Notes under the pieces: generated by a model | Databases searched by the model: none | The model's input: only the letters and a program-made list of their open reading frames with translations | What the model was told of the DNA's origin: nothing | Assembly (NCBI RefSeq): GCF_049319665.1 | Contig: NZ_JBMOUD010000017.1 | Location: forward strand, 38,305 to 102,304 | Direction: 5' to 3' | From: JBMOUD01 sp049319665 | GTDB lineage: Bacteria > Pseudomonadota > Gammaproteobacteria > Enterobacterales > Enterobacteriaceae | Length of the DNA: 64,000 bases | Shown here: positions 8,618-16,905 of the stretch, piece after piece | How positions within the stretch are numbered: the stretch's first letter is position 1 | Layout: each line of letters starts with the position of its first letter | Program-made: the position numbers and the translations under genes

Positions 8618-9532
8618 ATGCTGAGATATATTATGGCGCGCCTCGGCCAGTCGATCTTGGTGATGTTTGGCTTATCAATACTGATTTTTTACAGTTTGCA
8701 TCTGACCGGCGATCCGGCGGCAGTGATGATGCCACCGGGATCGACGCAGCAGGAGATCGATTCTTTTCGTCATAGCATGGGCTTTGATCGTCCACTTCTG
8801 TGGCAATACGGCCATTACCTCAATGAGGTGCTACACGGTAATTTGGGTGATTCGTTACGCTACAGCCAGCCAGTTACCTCTCTGATTGGTGAACGAGTAC
8901 CCGCGACGCTGCTGCTGGCGGTCACGGCGCTGGCCTGGAGCACGATTGCCGGATTATTACTGGGTATTCTCAGTGCGTTAAAGCAGAACAGCCTGTGGGA
9001 TCTCTTATCAAGACTGTTGGCATTTAGTGGGCAGGCGGTACCGGTTTTCTGGCTCGGCTTGTTGATGATTATTCTTTTTAGTCTGAATTTGCGCTGGCTG
9101 CCATCGAGTGGTTATGGCAGTGCCAGCCAGCTGATTATGCCAGCGATTAGCCTAGGTGCTTATTATATGAGCGCTATTGCCCGGCTGATCCGCGCCAGCC
9201 TGATCGATGTATTACAGCAGGACTACATTCGTACTGCCCGCGCTAAAGGGCTAAGCCAGTGGCGCATAATTGTGCGTCATGGCTTGCGTAATGCGCTGAT
9301 CCCGGTCGTCACGGTGCAGGGAATGTATTTTGCCTCGCTGCTCGGCGGTGCGCTGGTGACGGAAATTATTTTTGCCTGGCCGGGCATTGGCCGACTGGCG
9401 GTACAGGCGATTCAAAACCGCGATTTTCCGTTGGTTCAGGCGATTGTGCTGCTAGCTGCACTGCTATTTGTCGGCATCAACCTGATTATTGACTTGTTGT
9501 ACGTGGTACTTAATCCGAGGATCCGCCTATGA
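8618..9532 (+). CDS. ABC transporter permease, DppB/GsiC type
   Basis: Starting at ATG 8618 the product is 304 aa and begins MLRYIMARLGQSILVMFGLS, the typical DppB-type first helix. The EAA loop is DYIRTARAKGLSQWRIIVRHGLRNALIPV. Longer in-frame starts lie inside the upstream permease gene and are not supported. It pairs with the preceding permease to form the transport channel. The order DppC-type before DppB-type is the reverse of the usual dpp/opp order. Confidence 0.92.
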   Translation: MLRYIMARLGQSILVMFGLSILIFYSLHLTGDPAAVMMPPGSTQQEIDSFRHSMGFDRPLLWQYGHYLNEVLHGNLGDSLRYSQPVTSLIGERVPATLLLAVTALAWSTIAGLLLGILSALKQNSLWDLLSRLLAFSGQAVPVFWLGLLMIILFSLNLRWLPSSGYGSASQLIMPAISLGAYYMSAIARLIRASLIDVLQQDYIRTARAKGLSQWRIIVRHGLRNALIPVVTVQGMYFASLLGGALVTEIIFAWPGIGRLAVQAIQNRDFPLVQAIVLLAALLFVGINLIIDLLYVVLNPRIRL

Positions 9533-10899
9533 CTCGATTAGCGATGGCGTCTGCTGATATCACGCCAGCACTGCAAGAAACACTCGATTTATTGGCCCAG
9601 ATGACGCCATTTCGTTCGGTTGACGGTGAGCTAGACGAGCAGCGAGCCTTGGCACAATGGCTAGAAACCTGGCTGGAAACTGAATTAGGTGCCCATCCTG
9701 TTTTACCAGTCAGTCAGCAACTACTGAAGGATTCACCGCCGTTAGTCCATGCGCGTCTGGATATCGGCGCCAGTAAAACGCTGGTGTTGTACAACATGTA
9801 CGATGTGATGCCTGCCAGCGATCATGGTTGGGATATCCCGCCGTTTACCGGCGGCGTTCTGGAGTGGCCTGAGCTGGGGGCGGTGTATGTGGCCCGCGGC
9901 GCAGAAAATAACAAAGGGCCATTGGCTGGCATGCTGATGGCGGTGAAGAACCTGCTGTTAGCAGAGCAGTTAACCGTCAATATCGAATTTGTTATTGAAG
10001 GCGAAGAAGAGATTGGCAGCGGTAGCTTGCGCCGTTATTTGGGACGACACCCTTGCCCGATTGCTCCAGCTGAAGCCGTATTGTTCCCTTCGCTTTGTGA
10101 ATATGGCGGGGGAGAGCCACGCATTTATCTCGGTTTTAGTGGGTTGAGTAGCGGTTGTTTATCGGTGAACGGCGGGGAGTGGGGCGGGCCTACAGCGGCA
10201 ATACATGCCAGCAACGCCAGTTGGATTGCCAATCCGGTTTGGCGCTTGGTAGCCGCGCTTAACGCTATTGGCGGTAAGCCAGGCAATCAAGCGGTATTGG
10301 CAAAAATTACGCCTGATGAACCAGCCAACGCGCTGCTGGCAGAACTCGCCAAAAACTTTAGCCTTGGCGATGAGCTGCGTTTTCGCCGCAGTCAACGGCT
10401 GACCGTTTCTGGTGATACTTTGCACTGCCTGCAACATCTGCTCGGCTGTGCAGTACTCAATCTTGCCGAAATCCATAGCGATCCGCCGGGTGGACGCGGC
10501 GTGATACCGCATCGTGCCAGTGCCGAATTAGCTTTCCGTACACCGCCGGGTATCGATAGCGCCGCACTGATTGCCAGCATACATCAGCGCTTAGCCACAC
10601 CAGGTTTCGAAGGCTGCGAACTGCTCCTTGATGACTGTTATCCCGGCCATCGTTTTAGCCGTGAAGCGACCGGCGTCAATGAACTTATTGCCAGTTATCA
10701 GCAGCATCATGCCACGCCACAGATCTGGCCGTGGGCTCCAGGATGTGCGCCAGCTTATGCGTTTGCGCCGATTGCGCCAGCTTTTCTTATTGGCGGCCTG
10801 GGTCACGGTGGCAATGCACACGGCATCAATGAATTTGTAACGTTGCAAGGTTTGCAGCGTTTCCAGCATTCAATGAGTGACTGGATCAAGTCATTCTAA
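9529..10899 (+). CDS. M20-family peptidase/deacylase homologue with altered metal-binding residues
   Basis: The 456-aa protein has the M20 catalytic and dimerisation layout, with EGEEEIGS at about 157-164 and a C-terminal GLGHGGNAHGINE carrying the last His ligand. Two ligands normally conserved differ: the GHxDVxP motif reads NMYDVMP (Met90 for His) and the bridging Asp of DDKG/DMKG is Asn127 in ENNKG. Either this subfamily uses one metal, or another mechanism, or it is non-hydrolytic. It overlaps the permease stop by 4 nt. By position it would process the imported substrate before the PLP enzyme acts (inference). Confidence 0.85.
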   Translation: MTRLAMASADITPALQETLDLLAQMTPFRSVDGELDEQRALAQWLETWLETELGAHPVLPVSQQLLKDSPPLVHARLDIGASKTLVLYNMYDVMPASDHGWDIPPFTGGVLEWPELGAVYVARGAENNKGPLAGMLMAVKNLLLAEQLTVNIEFVIEGEEEIGSGSLRRYLGRHPCPIAPAEAVLFPSLCEYGGGEPRIYLGFSGLSSGCLSVNGGEWGGPTAAIHASNASWIANPVWRLVAALNAIGGKPGNQAVLAKITPDEPANALLAELAKNFSLGDELRFRRSQRLTVSGDTLHCLQHLLGCAVLNLAEIHSDPPGGRGVIPHRASAELAFRTPPGIDSAALIASIHQRLATPGFEGCELLLDDCYPGHRFSREATGVNELIASYQQHHATPQIWPWAPGCAPAYAFAPIAPAFLIGGLGHGGNAHGINEFVTLQGLQRFQHSMSDWIKSF

Positions 10900-10905
10900 A
10901 TTTTT

Positions 10906-10922
10906 CTCGGCTTATGGCCGAG
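10906..10922 (+). terminator. Short hairpin between the M20 and PLP-enzyme genes
   Basis: Arms CTCGGC and GCCGAG with a 5-nt loop follow the M20 stop codon. No U-tract follows, so it may instead be an mRNA processing or stability element between the two parts of the operon. Confidence 0.35.
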
Positions 10923-10942
10923 CGCTAGCACCAGGGAAAACC

Positions 10943-10977
10943 AAGCAGTACATAAGCAGTATATAAAGCAGTACATA
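10943..10977 (+). repeat. Three tandem 11-12-nt repeats before the PLP-enzyme gene
   Basis: The unit AAGCAGTACAT(A) occurs three times in a row, the middle copy reading AAGCAGTATATA, immediately upstream of the ribosome-binding site of the PLP enzyme. It could be a regulatory protein site or a slippage-prone spacer. Confidence 0.6.
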
Positions 10978-10997
10978 AAGAAAGTTAAGGTAACAAG

Positions 10998-11996
10998 ATG
11001 AAAACTGTTGATGATTTTGAACGTGTTCCACTCGGCTTTTTCCCCACGCCGCTCGAAAGTTTGAGCAATGTGGGGGCATCGCTGGGCATTGAGCTTACGA
11101 TCAAACGTGACGATTACACCGGTTTTGGCGGTGGCGGCAACAAAGTTCGTAAGCTGGAGTACTTGATGGCAGAAGCTTGTCGTCAGGGGATTAACACAGT
11201 GATCACCACCGGCGGGCATCAGTCAAATCATGCCCGTATGGTCGCCGCTGCAGCACGAAAATTCGGTATGAAACCGATTTTAGTGCTGCGCGGCAACCCG
11301 CCGGAGCAGTATCAGGGCAACTTGCTGCTGGACAAATTGTTCGGTGCCGAGCTGCAGTTCCTCGATCCAGACCAGTATTTTGATCTGATCGCTGGGGCCA
11401 TGCAGGCGCATGCTGATGCTGCCACGGCGCGCGGTGAAAAAGCGCTAATCATTCCTTTGGGCGGAGCAACGCCTTTAGGAGCGCTTGGCTATGTTCGTGC
11501 AGTTGAAGAGATGGATGCGCAGCTGAAAGCGCGCGGTGAATCCGCGCCGCAGGTGATTGTGGCTCCGACCGGTTCTGGTGGTACGTTGGCGGGATTATAC
11601 GTCGGCGCACGTCATTACTGGCCGCAGACCAAAATTGTCGGCATCAGTGTGAGCGCTAAAGCACAATGGTTCCAGGATCGTATTTCTACGATGGCGCAGG
11701 ATTGCGCCGATCTGCTGGAGTGGCCGCAGCAGTGGTCGCCAGAAGATATCTGGATTGAAGATGGCTTTGTTGGCACGGCCTATGGTGTTCCTTCAGATGG
11801 TGGTATTGAAGCTATCTATCGGGTTGCTCAGGCCGAAGGTGTGTTGCTTGACCCGGTGTATACTGGCAAAGCGATGCACGGGCTAATAAGTTTGGTCGAA
11901 CAGGGCAAAATTGCGCAGGGGGATAAGGTGGTATTTGTTCACTGTGGTGGATCACCGGCGTTATATCCGTTCTCGCAACGACTGTTGGAGCAATAA
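10998..11996 (+). CDS. D-cysteine desulfhydrase/ACC-deaminase family PLP enzyme
   Basis: The 332-aa fold-type II PLP protein has the cofactor lysine in GGGGNKVRKLEYL (K49), the TGGHQSNHARM segment, the phosphate-binding PTGSGGTLAG loop and a C-terminal DPVYTGKAMHGL, all shared with E. coli DcyD (328 aa). Known members release H2S or sulfite, pyruvate and ammonia from D-cysteine or L-cysteate, or deaminate ACC. The neighbouring rhodanese favours a sulfur substrate (inference). The upstream gap of 98 bp holds a small hairpin and a triple repeat, so its expression may be tuned separately. Confidence 0.85.
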   Translation: MKTVDDFERVPLGFFPTPLESLSNVGASLGIELTIKRDDYTGFGGGGNKVRKLEYLMAEACRQGINTVITTGGHQSNHARMVAAAARKFGMKPILVLRGNPPEQYQGNLLLDKLFGAELQFLDPDQYFDLIAGAMQAHADAATARGEKALIIPLGGATPLGALGYVRAVEEMDAQLKARGESAPQVIVAPTGSGGTLAGLYVGARHYWPQTKIVGISVSAKAQWFQDRISTMAQDCADLLEWPQQWSPEDIWIEDGFVGTAYGVPSDGGIEAIYRVAQAEGVLLDPVYTGKAMHGLISLVEQGKIAQGDKVVFVHCGGSPALYPFSQRLLEQ

Positions 11997-11997
11997 G

Positions 11998-13002
11998 ATG
12001 CTACCGACGCTGCGCTACCTCAATCGTCAGGATGTGTTGCAACTTGGCGGTACCGACCCACAGCAAGCCTTCGATGATGTGCTTGAAGTGGTACGTCTGA
12101 TGCGCAGCGGCGAGGCGCAAATGCCGGCGGAGTCGCATGTCGATTTAGCGACACCGTTAGGCAAAGCTTACGCACTGCCTGCGAGAGTAGGTGGACGATT
12201 TAACGCCGCAGGGGTTAAATGGACCGCTCATCGTCCGCAGGCAGAAGATGGTTTACCGCAAGCGTTAGCCTTAACCTTGGTTAATGATGCTAATAGCGGT
12301 ATTCCGCGTGGGCTGGTTGAAAGCGCGGCGCTGACAGCGACGCGCACCGCTGCCGTTTCTGCCGTGGCGCTGCGTTATGCGGCACCACGGCCGATCCGGC
12401 GCGTATTATTACTTGGTGCTGGCGTGCAAGCGCAGGCACATATCAAAATGCTTAACGTGTTGTTCCCGCAATTGGAAACGCTGATCTGCTGGAACCGCAC
12501 GCCGACCCATCTGCAACGTACTCTGGCGGCGTTGGGAGACTTACCTTGGCCCGTTGAGTGTCCGAGTTCACTCGCCGATGCATTGGCGAGTGAATACGAT
12601 GCGCTGATTTCCTGTACCAGCGCTGCACAGCCATTTCTTGGGCCGCAGGCGCTGCGTGAAGGGACGATTGTTTTACAGATTGGTTATCACGAGATGTCCT
12701 TTGAGGGTATCCGCAAAGCTAGCAAAGTGGTCGCCGATTTATGGGGCGATTTTTGCCAGACCAGCGCTAAAAGTCTGTTTCAAATGTATCGAGCTGGGGA
12801 GTTTCCCGCTGCTGCATTGGCGGCCGACCTCAGCAATTTGTTGATCGACGGTTGGCGTCCTGACACCAACGATAGCGTCTATTTCTCTTCATTTGGCCTC
12901 AATGTGTTTGATATCGCGCTGGCCGCACGCTTGTTACAAGACGCCGAGTTGCAACAGCTTGGTCAAACCCTGCCGCTATTTTCCAGAGACTCGCTATGCT
13001 GA
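11998..13002 (+). CDS. Ornithine cyclodeaminase/mu-crystallin family protein
   Basis: From ATG 11998, one base after the upstream stop codon, the product is 334 aa. It carries the family's dinucleotide-binding segment (VLLLGAGVQAQAHIKML at about 138-154) and an N-terminal substrate-binding part with AGVKWTA. Known relatives are ornithine cyclodeaminase, alanine dehydrogenase, N-carboxyethyl-amino-acid oxidoreductases and ketimine reductases that act on cyclic sulfur imines. In this neighbourhood a reductase or dehydrogenase for a sulfur amino-acid derivative is plausible, but that is inference. The 3' end overlaps the rhodanese gene by 7 nt. Confidence 0.88.
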   Translation: MLPTLRYLNRQDVLQLGGTDPQQAFDDVLEVVRLMRSGEAQMPAESHVDLATPLGKAYALPARVGGRFNAAGVKWTAHRPQAEDGLPQALALTLVNDANSGIPRGLVESAALTATRTAAVSAVALRYAAPRPIRRVLLLGAGVQAQAHIKMLNVLFPQLETLICWNRTPTHLQRTLAALGDLPWPVECPSSLADALASEYDALISCTSAAQPFLGPQALREGTIVLQIGYHEMSFEGIRKASKVVADLWGDFCQTSAKSLFQMYRAGEFPAAALAADLSNLLIDGWRPDTNDSVYFSSFGLNVFDIALAARLLQDAELQQLGQTLPLFSRDSLC

Positions 13003-13829
13003 TTAATGCGCGTGAACTGTTGGCGCAGCAGAAGCGAGGTAAGCGGTTTCTGTTGGTGGATACGCGTGACATTGCTAGCTGGCAGGCGGCAACGTTACCC
13101 GGCGCGGTCAGCCTGAATGTGTATGACTATTTTATTCCCGACAGTACTGAGCAAGGGCTGGTGGCGATGGCCGCCTCCTTTGAAGCTGCGTGGCAGCAAG
13201 TCGTGCAGCATGATAACGCGGTGCCAGTATTCTTTGAGCAGCAAGTTGGAATGCGTTCTCCACGCGGCGCATGGTTTGCCTGGTTCTGTGGCTATGAAGA
13301 GGCGTTGATCCTCGATGGTGGCCTGGATGCCTGGATCGCTGCTGGCGGGGAGCTTTTGCCGGGCCATGCGCCAAATGCCGTGGTTGCTGTGCAACAGGGT
13401 GCCGAGTTGATAGCGGATATCCGTTTAAGTCCGCTCCAGCGTCAGTGGGTAGCGACTCGGAAACAAATCGAGCAAGCTGATGGCGTGCAACAAGTGATAT
13501 TGGATGCTCGTCGGCCTAGCGAGTTTGATGGCAGTTTTGTCCATGACTGTTGTCATCGAGCCGGTAGGATCCCGGGTGCACATCTGCTGTTCTGGGAGGA
13601 TATTGTAGAACAGGGGGCATTTGCTGGTGCTGATTTCATCGCCAGACGAGCCGCTGAGGCCGGGTTGCAACCACACCAGCAGATCATGATTTACTGCCAT
13701 CGTGGCGCGCGTGCTGCAACCGTACTGGCGGCGTTGCGCCTGGCGGGTTATCAACATTTATCGGTGTATGTCGGGTCTTGGCATGAGTGGGCAGAACATC
13801 ATGAACTGCCGCTAAGCGTTGGCTCTTAA
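12996..13829 (+). CDS. Tandem-rhodanese sulfurtransferase
   Basis: The 277-aa protein has two rhodanese domains (about 1-125 and 140-277). The C-terminal domain keeps the active-site loop YCHRGARA with catalytic Cys234. The N-terminal domain lacks cysteine at the matching loop (VFFEQQVGMRS), as is usual for thiosulfate and 3-mercaptopyruvate sulfurtransferases. It would transfer sulfane sulfur from a product of the PLP enzyme or from mercaptopyruvate to a thiol or cyanide. Its stop codon overlaps the convergent ATPase gene by 4 nt. Confidence 0.9.
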   Translation: MLINARELLAQQKRGKRFLLVDTRDIASWQAATLPGAVSLNVYDYFIPDSTEQGLVAMAASFEAAWQQVVQHDNAVPVFFEQQVGMRSPRGAWFAWFCGYEEALILDGGLDAWIAAGGELLPGHAPNAVVAVQQGAELIADIRLSPLQRQWVATRKQIEQADGVQQVILDARRPSEFDGSFVHDCCHRAGRIPGAHLLFWEDIVEQGAFAGADFIARRAAEAGLQPHQQIMIYCHRGARAATVLAALRLAGYQHLSVYVGSWHEWAEHHELPLSVGS

Positions 13830-15454
13830 CCCGTTTTACGCCGCTGTAGCGCCTGTTGGATATCTGGCGCGGCAGCTAATAGTTGGCGGGTGTATTCATC
13901 CTGTGGTGCATTGAGTACCTCTGAGGTACTACCGGTTTCCACCACCTTGCCGTGGTACAGCACGATAACCCGATCGCATAGCTGGCGCACTGCACCGATA
14001 TCATGGCTGATAAACAGCACCGTTAATCCTAATTGCTCACGTAACTGGCTCAGCAACGCCAGAATCTGCCCGCGCACCGACAAGTCCAATGCCGAAACGG
14101 CTTCATCTGCTACCAGTAAATCGGGTTCCAATGCGAGCGCACGAGCAATAGCTACCCGTTGACGCTGTCCGCCAGAAAATGCGCCGGGCAAACGGCTGGC
14201 ATGATCGGGCTCCAGCCCGACGAGTGTGAGCAACTCGGCCACGCGTTGGGTTACTTCTCCAGCGGGTCGCAGTTTGTAAACCCGCAACGGCTCGGCTATC
14301 TGCTCGCCCACCGGGATTTTAGGGTTCAGGCTGGCATAAGGGTCTTGAAAAATAATCTGTGCACGACGCCGCAAAGCCTGTTGTTGCATCTTACTGGCGC
14401 GTTGTAGGTCAATCCCATCGAATATCACTTTGCCGCTGTCAGCTTGCACCAAGCCGATAATTGCCCGGCCCAAGGTGGTTTTACCAGAACCCGATTCGCC
14501 AATCAGACCGATAATCTCACCACGTTGGATATCGACAGTGGTGGGATATAACACTGTCTGACGGTTGGCGGGCATAAACGGCAGCCAATGTTTGTGCGGG
14601 TAACTCTTGGTTAAAGCCTGTATGCTGAGCAATGGCGTATTGCCGCTGGAAATCGGCTGGCGCGGTAGCGGTTCAGGTTGCGAAGCCTGGATCAACTTGC
14701 GGGTATAGGCATCCTGCGGGGTGGTCATTAAAACAGGAACATCGCCGTGTTCGACGATATTTCCTTGATGCATTACATAGGCACGATCGGCGTAACGAGC
14801 GACCAGACTGAGATCATGGGTGATCAATAGAATCCCCATATCCATCTCCCGCTGGATTTCCTGTAATAATGCCAAGATCTGCGCCTGGATCGTCACATCA
14901 AGCGCGGTTGTCGGTTCATCGGCGATCAACAGTGCTGGTTTACAGCTGATAGCGCTGGCGATCATCACTCGCTGGCGCATGCCGCCAGATAGCTGGTGAA
15001 TATATTGTTTAGCGCGTTGGGCTGGGTTAACAATACCGACTCTGTCTAGCAGTGCGATAGCCTGCTGATGGGCTTGTTTCCAACTGAGCTGGCGGTGTCT
15101 GACCAATACCTCGGCAATCTGTTCTCCGACTTTCAGCACCGGATTCATGCTAGTCATCGGTTCTTGGAATATGGTGGCAATGCGTTGGCCACGCACCTGT
15201 GCGGCAAACGGCTGGCCAGCGCTGGCAATCAGCTCACCTTCAAAGCGAATATCACCTTGCTGCTGCTGTACACCGCTAGGTAACAGGCCCATTAATGCCA
15301 GTGAACTCAGTGTCTTACCCGATCCTGACTCCCCGACTAGCGCAACGATTTCACCACGTTCAACCCGAAATGAGATGCCATTAACCAGCGAAAGTCCGCC
15401 CTCAGTAGCAATGCCAAGTTGAGTAACGTCAAGTAAGTGCGCCTGTGAAGACAT
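13826..15454 (-). CDS. Fused double ATPase of the peptide-type ABC importer (DppD-DppF/GsiA type)
   Basis: The 542-aa protein contains two complete ABC ATPase domains, each with Walker A GESGSGKT (residues 41-48 in the first), signature (LSGGMRQR, FSGGQRQR) and Walker B (LLIADEPTTALD, LLVADEAVSALD). Each ends with the oligopeptide-transporter C-terminal extension. It would power the two permeases encoded at 7756-9532. It is transcribed convergently, but its upstream region carries the same 13-nt motif as the main operon promoter. Confidence 0.92.
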   Translation of the reverse strand: MSSQAHLLDVTQLGIATEGGLSLVNGISFRVERGEIVALVGESGSGKTLSSLALMGLLPSGVQQQQGDIRFEGELIASAGQPFAAQVRGQRIATIFQEPMTSMNPVLKVGEQIAEVLVRHRQLSWKQAHQQAIALLDRVGIVNPAQRAKQYIHQLSGGMRQRVMIASAISCKPALLIADEPTTALDVTIQAQILALLQEIQREMDMGILLITHDLSLVARYADRAYVMHQGNIVEHGDVPVLMTTPQDAYTRKLIQASQPEPLPRQPISSGNTPLLSIQALTKSYPHKHWLPFMPANRQTVLYPTTVDIQRGEIIGLIGESGSGKTTLGRAIIGLVQADSGKVIFDGIDLQRASKMQQQALRRRAQIIFQDPYASLNPKIPVGEQIAEPLRVYKLRPAGEVTQRVAELLTLVGLEPDHASRLPGAFSGGQRQRVAIARALALEPDLLVADEAVSALDLSVRGQILALLSQLREQLGLTVLFISHDIGAVRQLCDRVIVLYHGKVVETGSTSEVLNAPQDEYTRQLLAAAPDIQQALQRRKTG

Positions 15455-15483
15455 AGAATGCAGCCTGCCGAGGAAGTATGTTG

Positions 15484-15506
15484 AGAGAATATATCCTATA
15501 TTCTCT
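15484..15506. promoter_or_regulatory. Putative GntR operator, copy 2 (perfect inverted repeat)
   Basis: Arms AGAGAATATA and TATATTCTCT are perfectly inverted around TCC, 30 bp upstream of the ATPase start. The core matches copy 1 at 6118-6130 over 13 of 13 bases. The remaining sequence to 15707 shows no gene. Confidence 0.65.
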
Positions 15507-15707
15507 ATTCACAAGCCATAGTCATGTGCGGCTTAGGCCAGTTGGCGATGAGTTATGAGTTTTAGATCAAATGTTGAGTTTGATTGGCTGTTCATGGTCA
15601 TTTCCTCTGGCCTGTATTCGTTATCTTAGCCAACAAGACAGGCTATCGAAGATCAACTCACAAGAAGCAGACCTAGATGGTTTTAAGCTTCTGGCTGAAT
15701 CTTGATG

Positions 15708-16187
15708 TTATAACCCCAGCTCACTCAAACCGGGATGATCATCTGGGCGGCGTCCTAGCGGCCAGTGGAATTTTCTCTCACTCTCTTTAATCGGCATGTC
15801 GTTGATACAGGCATAACGATTGAACATCAGCCCGTTGTCATCAAATTCCCAATTCTCATTACCATAAGAACGGAACCAGTTACCGGCATCGTCATGCCAC
15901 TCATAGGCGTAACGTACGGCAATACGGTTAGCCTCTACCGCCCACAATTCTTTGATCAGGCGGTAATCCAGCTCTTTGCGCCATTTACGCGTCAAAAAAG
16001 CTTCGGCCTCGGCGCGACCATTAATAAATTCTGCTCTATTGCGCCATTGGGTATCAGGCGTATAGGCCAGCGACACCTTGGCTGCATCGCGTGAATTCCA
16101 GCCATCTTCGGCTAAGCGAACTTTCTGGATGGCCGTCTCGCGAGTAAATGGCGGGAAAGGCGCTCTTCTTTCTGTAGGTTCAGACAT
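15708..16187 (-). CDS. DUF1348 (NTF2-like fold) protein
   Basis: The 159-aa protein matches the DUF1348 family in length and in motifs such as WNSRDAAKVSLAYTPDTQWRNR, FLTRKWRKELDYRLIKELWA, IAVRYAYEWHDDAGNWFRSYGNENW and RYACINDMPI. The family has an NTF2/SnoaL-type fold and no established reaction; members are often induced together with TetR regulators in response to chemicals. It follows the TetR gene by 21 bp on the same strand, so the pair is very likely one transcript controlled by the palindrome at 16790. Confidence 0.88.
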   Translation of the reverse strand: MSEPTERRAPFPPFTRETAIQKVRLAEDGWNSRDAAKVSLAYTPDTQWRNRAEFINGRAEAEAFLTRKWRKELDYRLIKELWAVEANRIAVRYAYEWHDDAGNWFRSYGNENWEFDDNGLMFNRYACINDMPIKESERKFHWPLGRRPDDHPGLSELGL

Positions 16188-16208
16188 GTATCACCTCGAA
16201 TATTTGAA

Positions 16209-16781
16209 CTAATTTATCTGACTGTTTATTAATACTTTTGCTGTCTCTTTGGCATCGTCGGCAGCGGCCGGGTTGCCCATCAACATAGCAACGGTAATGG
16301 CCCCATCAATCAACACCAGCAATTGATTGGCCAGTGCTTGCGGTGTTTTGGCATGCGCTTTTTCGGCCAACCTTGTGATGAAACGAAGAATGTTCACTTT
16401 ATGCTCTTTGGCAATCACCCTTACTGGATGATGCGGATCTGCCGTTTCTCCTGCTGAGTTAATGAAGGCGCAACCGCGAAAGTCCTCGGTTTGGAACCAG
16501 GATTTCAATGCGTCGAACATGGCGAGTAAGCACGCTTCTGGACTATCACTGACGCACGATGACTCTTCAAACCAACGCATCCAGCGTTTATCTCTGTGCT
16601 GCAATGCCTGAGCACACAGATCGTCTTTGTTACTGAAATAGCGATAAATAGTTTTACGCGCTATCCCGGTTTTCTTGACGATTTGTTCCATCCCGGTGGC
16701 ATTGAGGCCGTGCTGGTAAATCAGCGCTTCGGCTGCATCCAGTAATCTGTCTGGTATTTCAGTGGTGTTTTTTGTGTTCAT
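16209..16781 (-). CDS. TetR/AcrR-family repressor
   Basis: The 190-aa protein has a typical N-terminal TetR helix-turn-helix (GMEQIVKKTGIARKTIYRYFSNKDDL, residues about 30-55) and a variable ligand-binding C-terminus of the type that follows TetR_N in LmrA/YxaF-like regulators (GCAFINSAGE). Eight bases upstream of its start lies a perfect 20-nt palindrome, so it probably represses its own operon with the DUF1348 gene. The inducer is unknown. Confidence 0.9.
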   Translation of the reverse strand: MNTKNTTEIPDRLLDAAEALIYQHGLNATGMEQIVKKTGIARKTIYRYFSNKDDLCAQALQHRDKRWMRWFEESSCVSDSPEACLLAMFDALKSWFQTEDFRGCAFINSAGETADPHHPVRVIAKEHKVNILRFITRLAEKAHAKTPQALANQLLVLIDGAITVAMLMGNPAAADDAKETAKVLINSQIN

Positions 16782-16789
16782 GCGCAGAT

Positions 16790-16809
16790 GGTAGAATGAT
16801 CATTCTACC
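16790..16809. promoter_or_regulatory. TetR operator-like palindrome
   Basis: GGTAGAATGATCATTCTACC is a perfect 20-nt palindrome directly upstream of the TetR-family gene, a usual place and symmetry for an autorepression site. Confidence 0.75.
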
Positions 16810-16905
16810 TAGTCAATGCATCGGGTGAAAAATGCTACTGAGTTTTTGTGTTCTGAGGGTTATGAGCTGCGTTGTCGTAATGCCAACTATTTGGGATTTC
16901 AGTCG

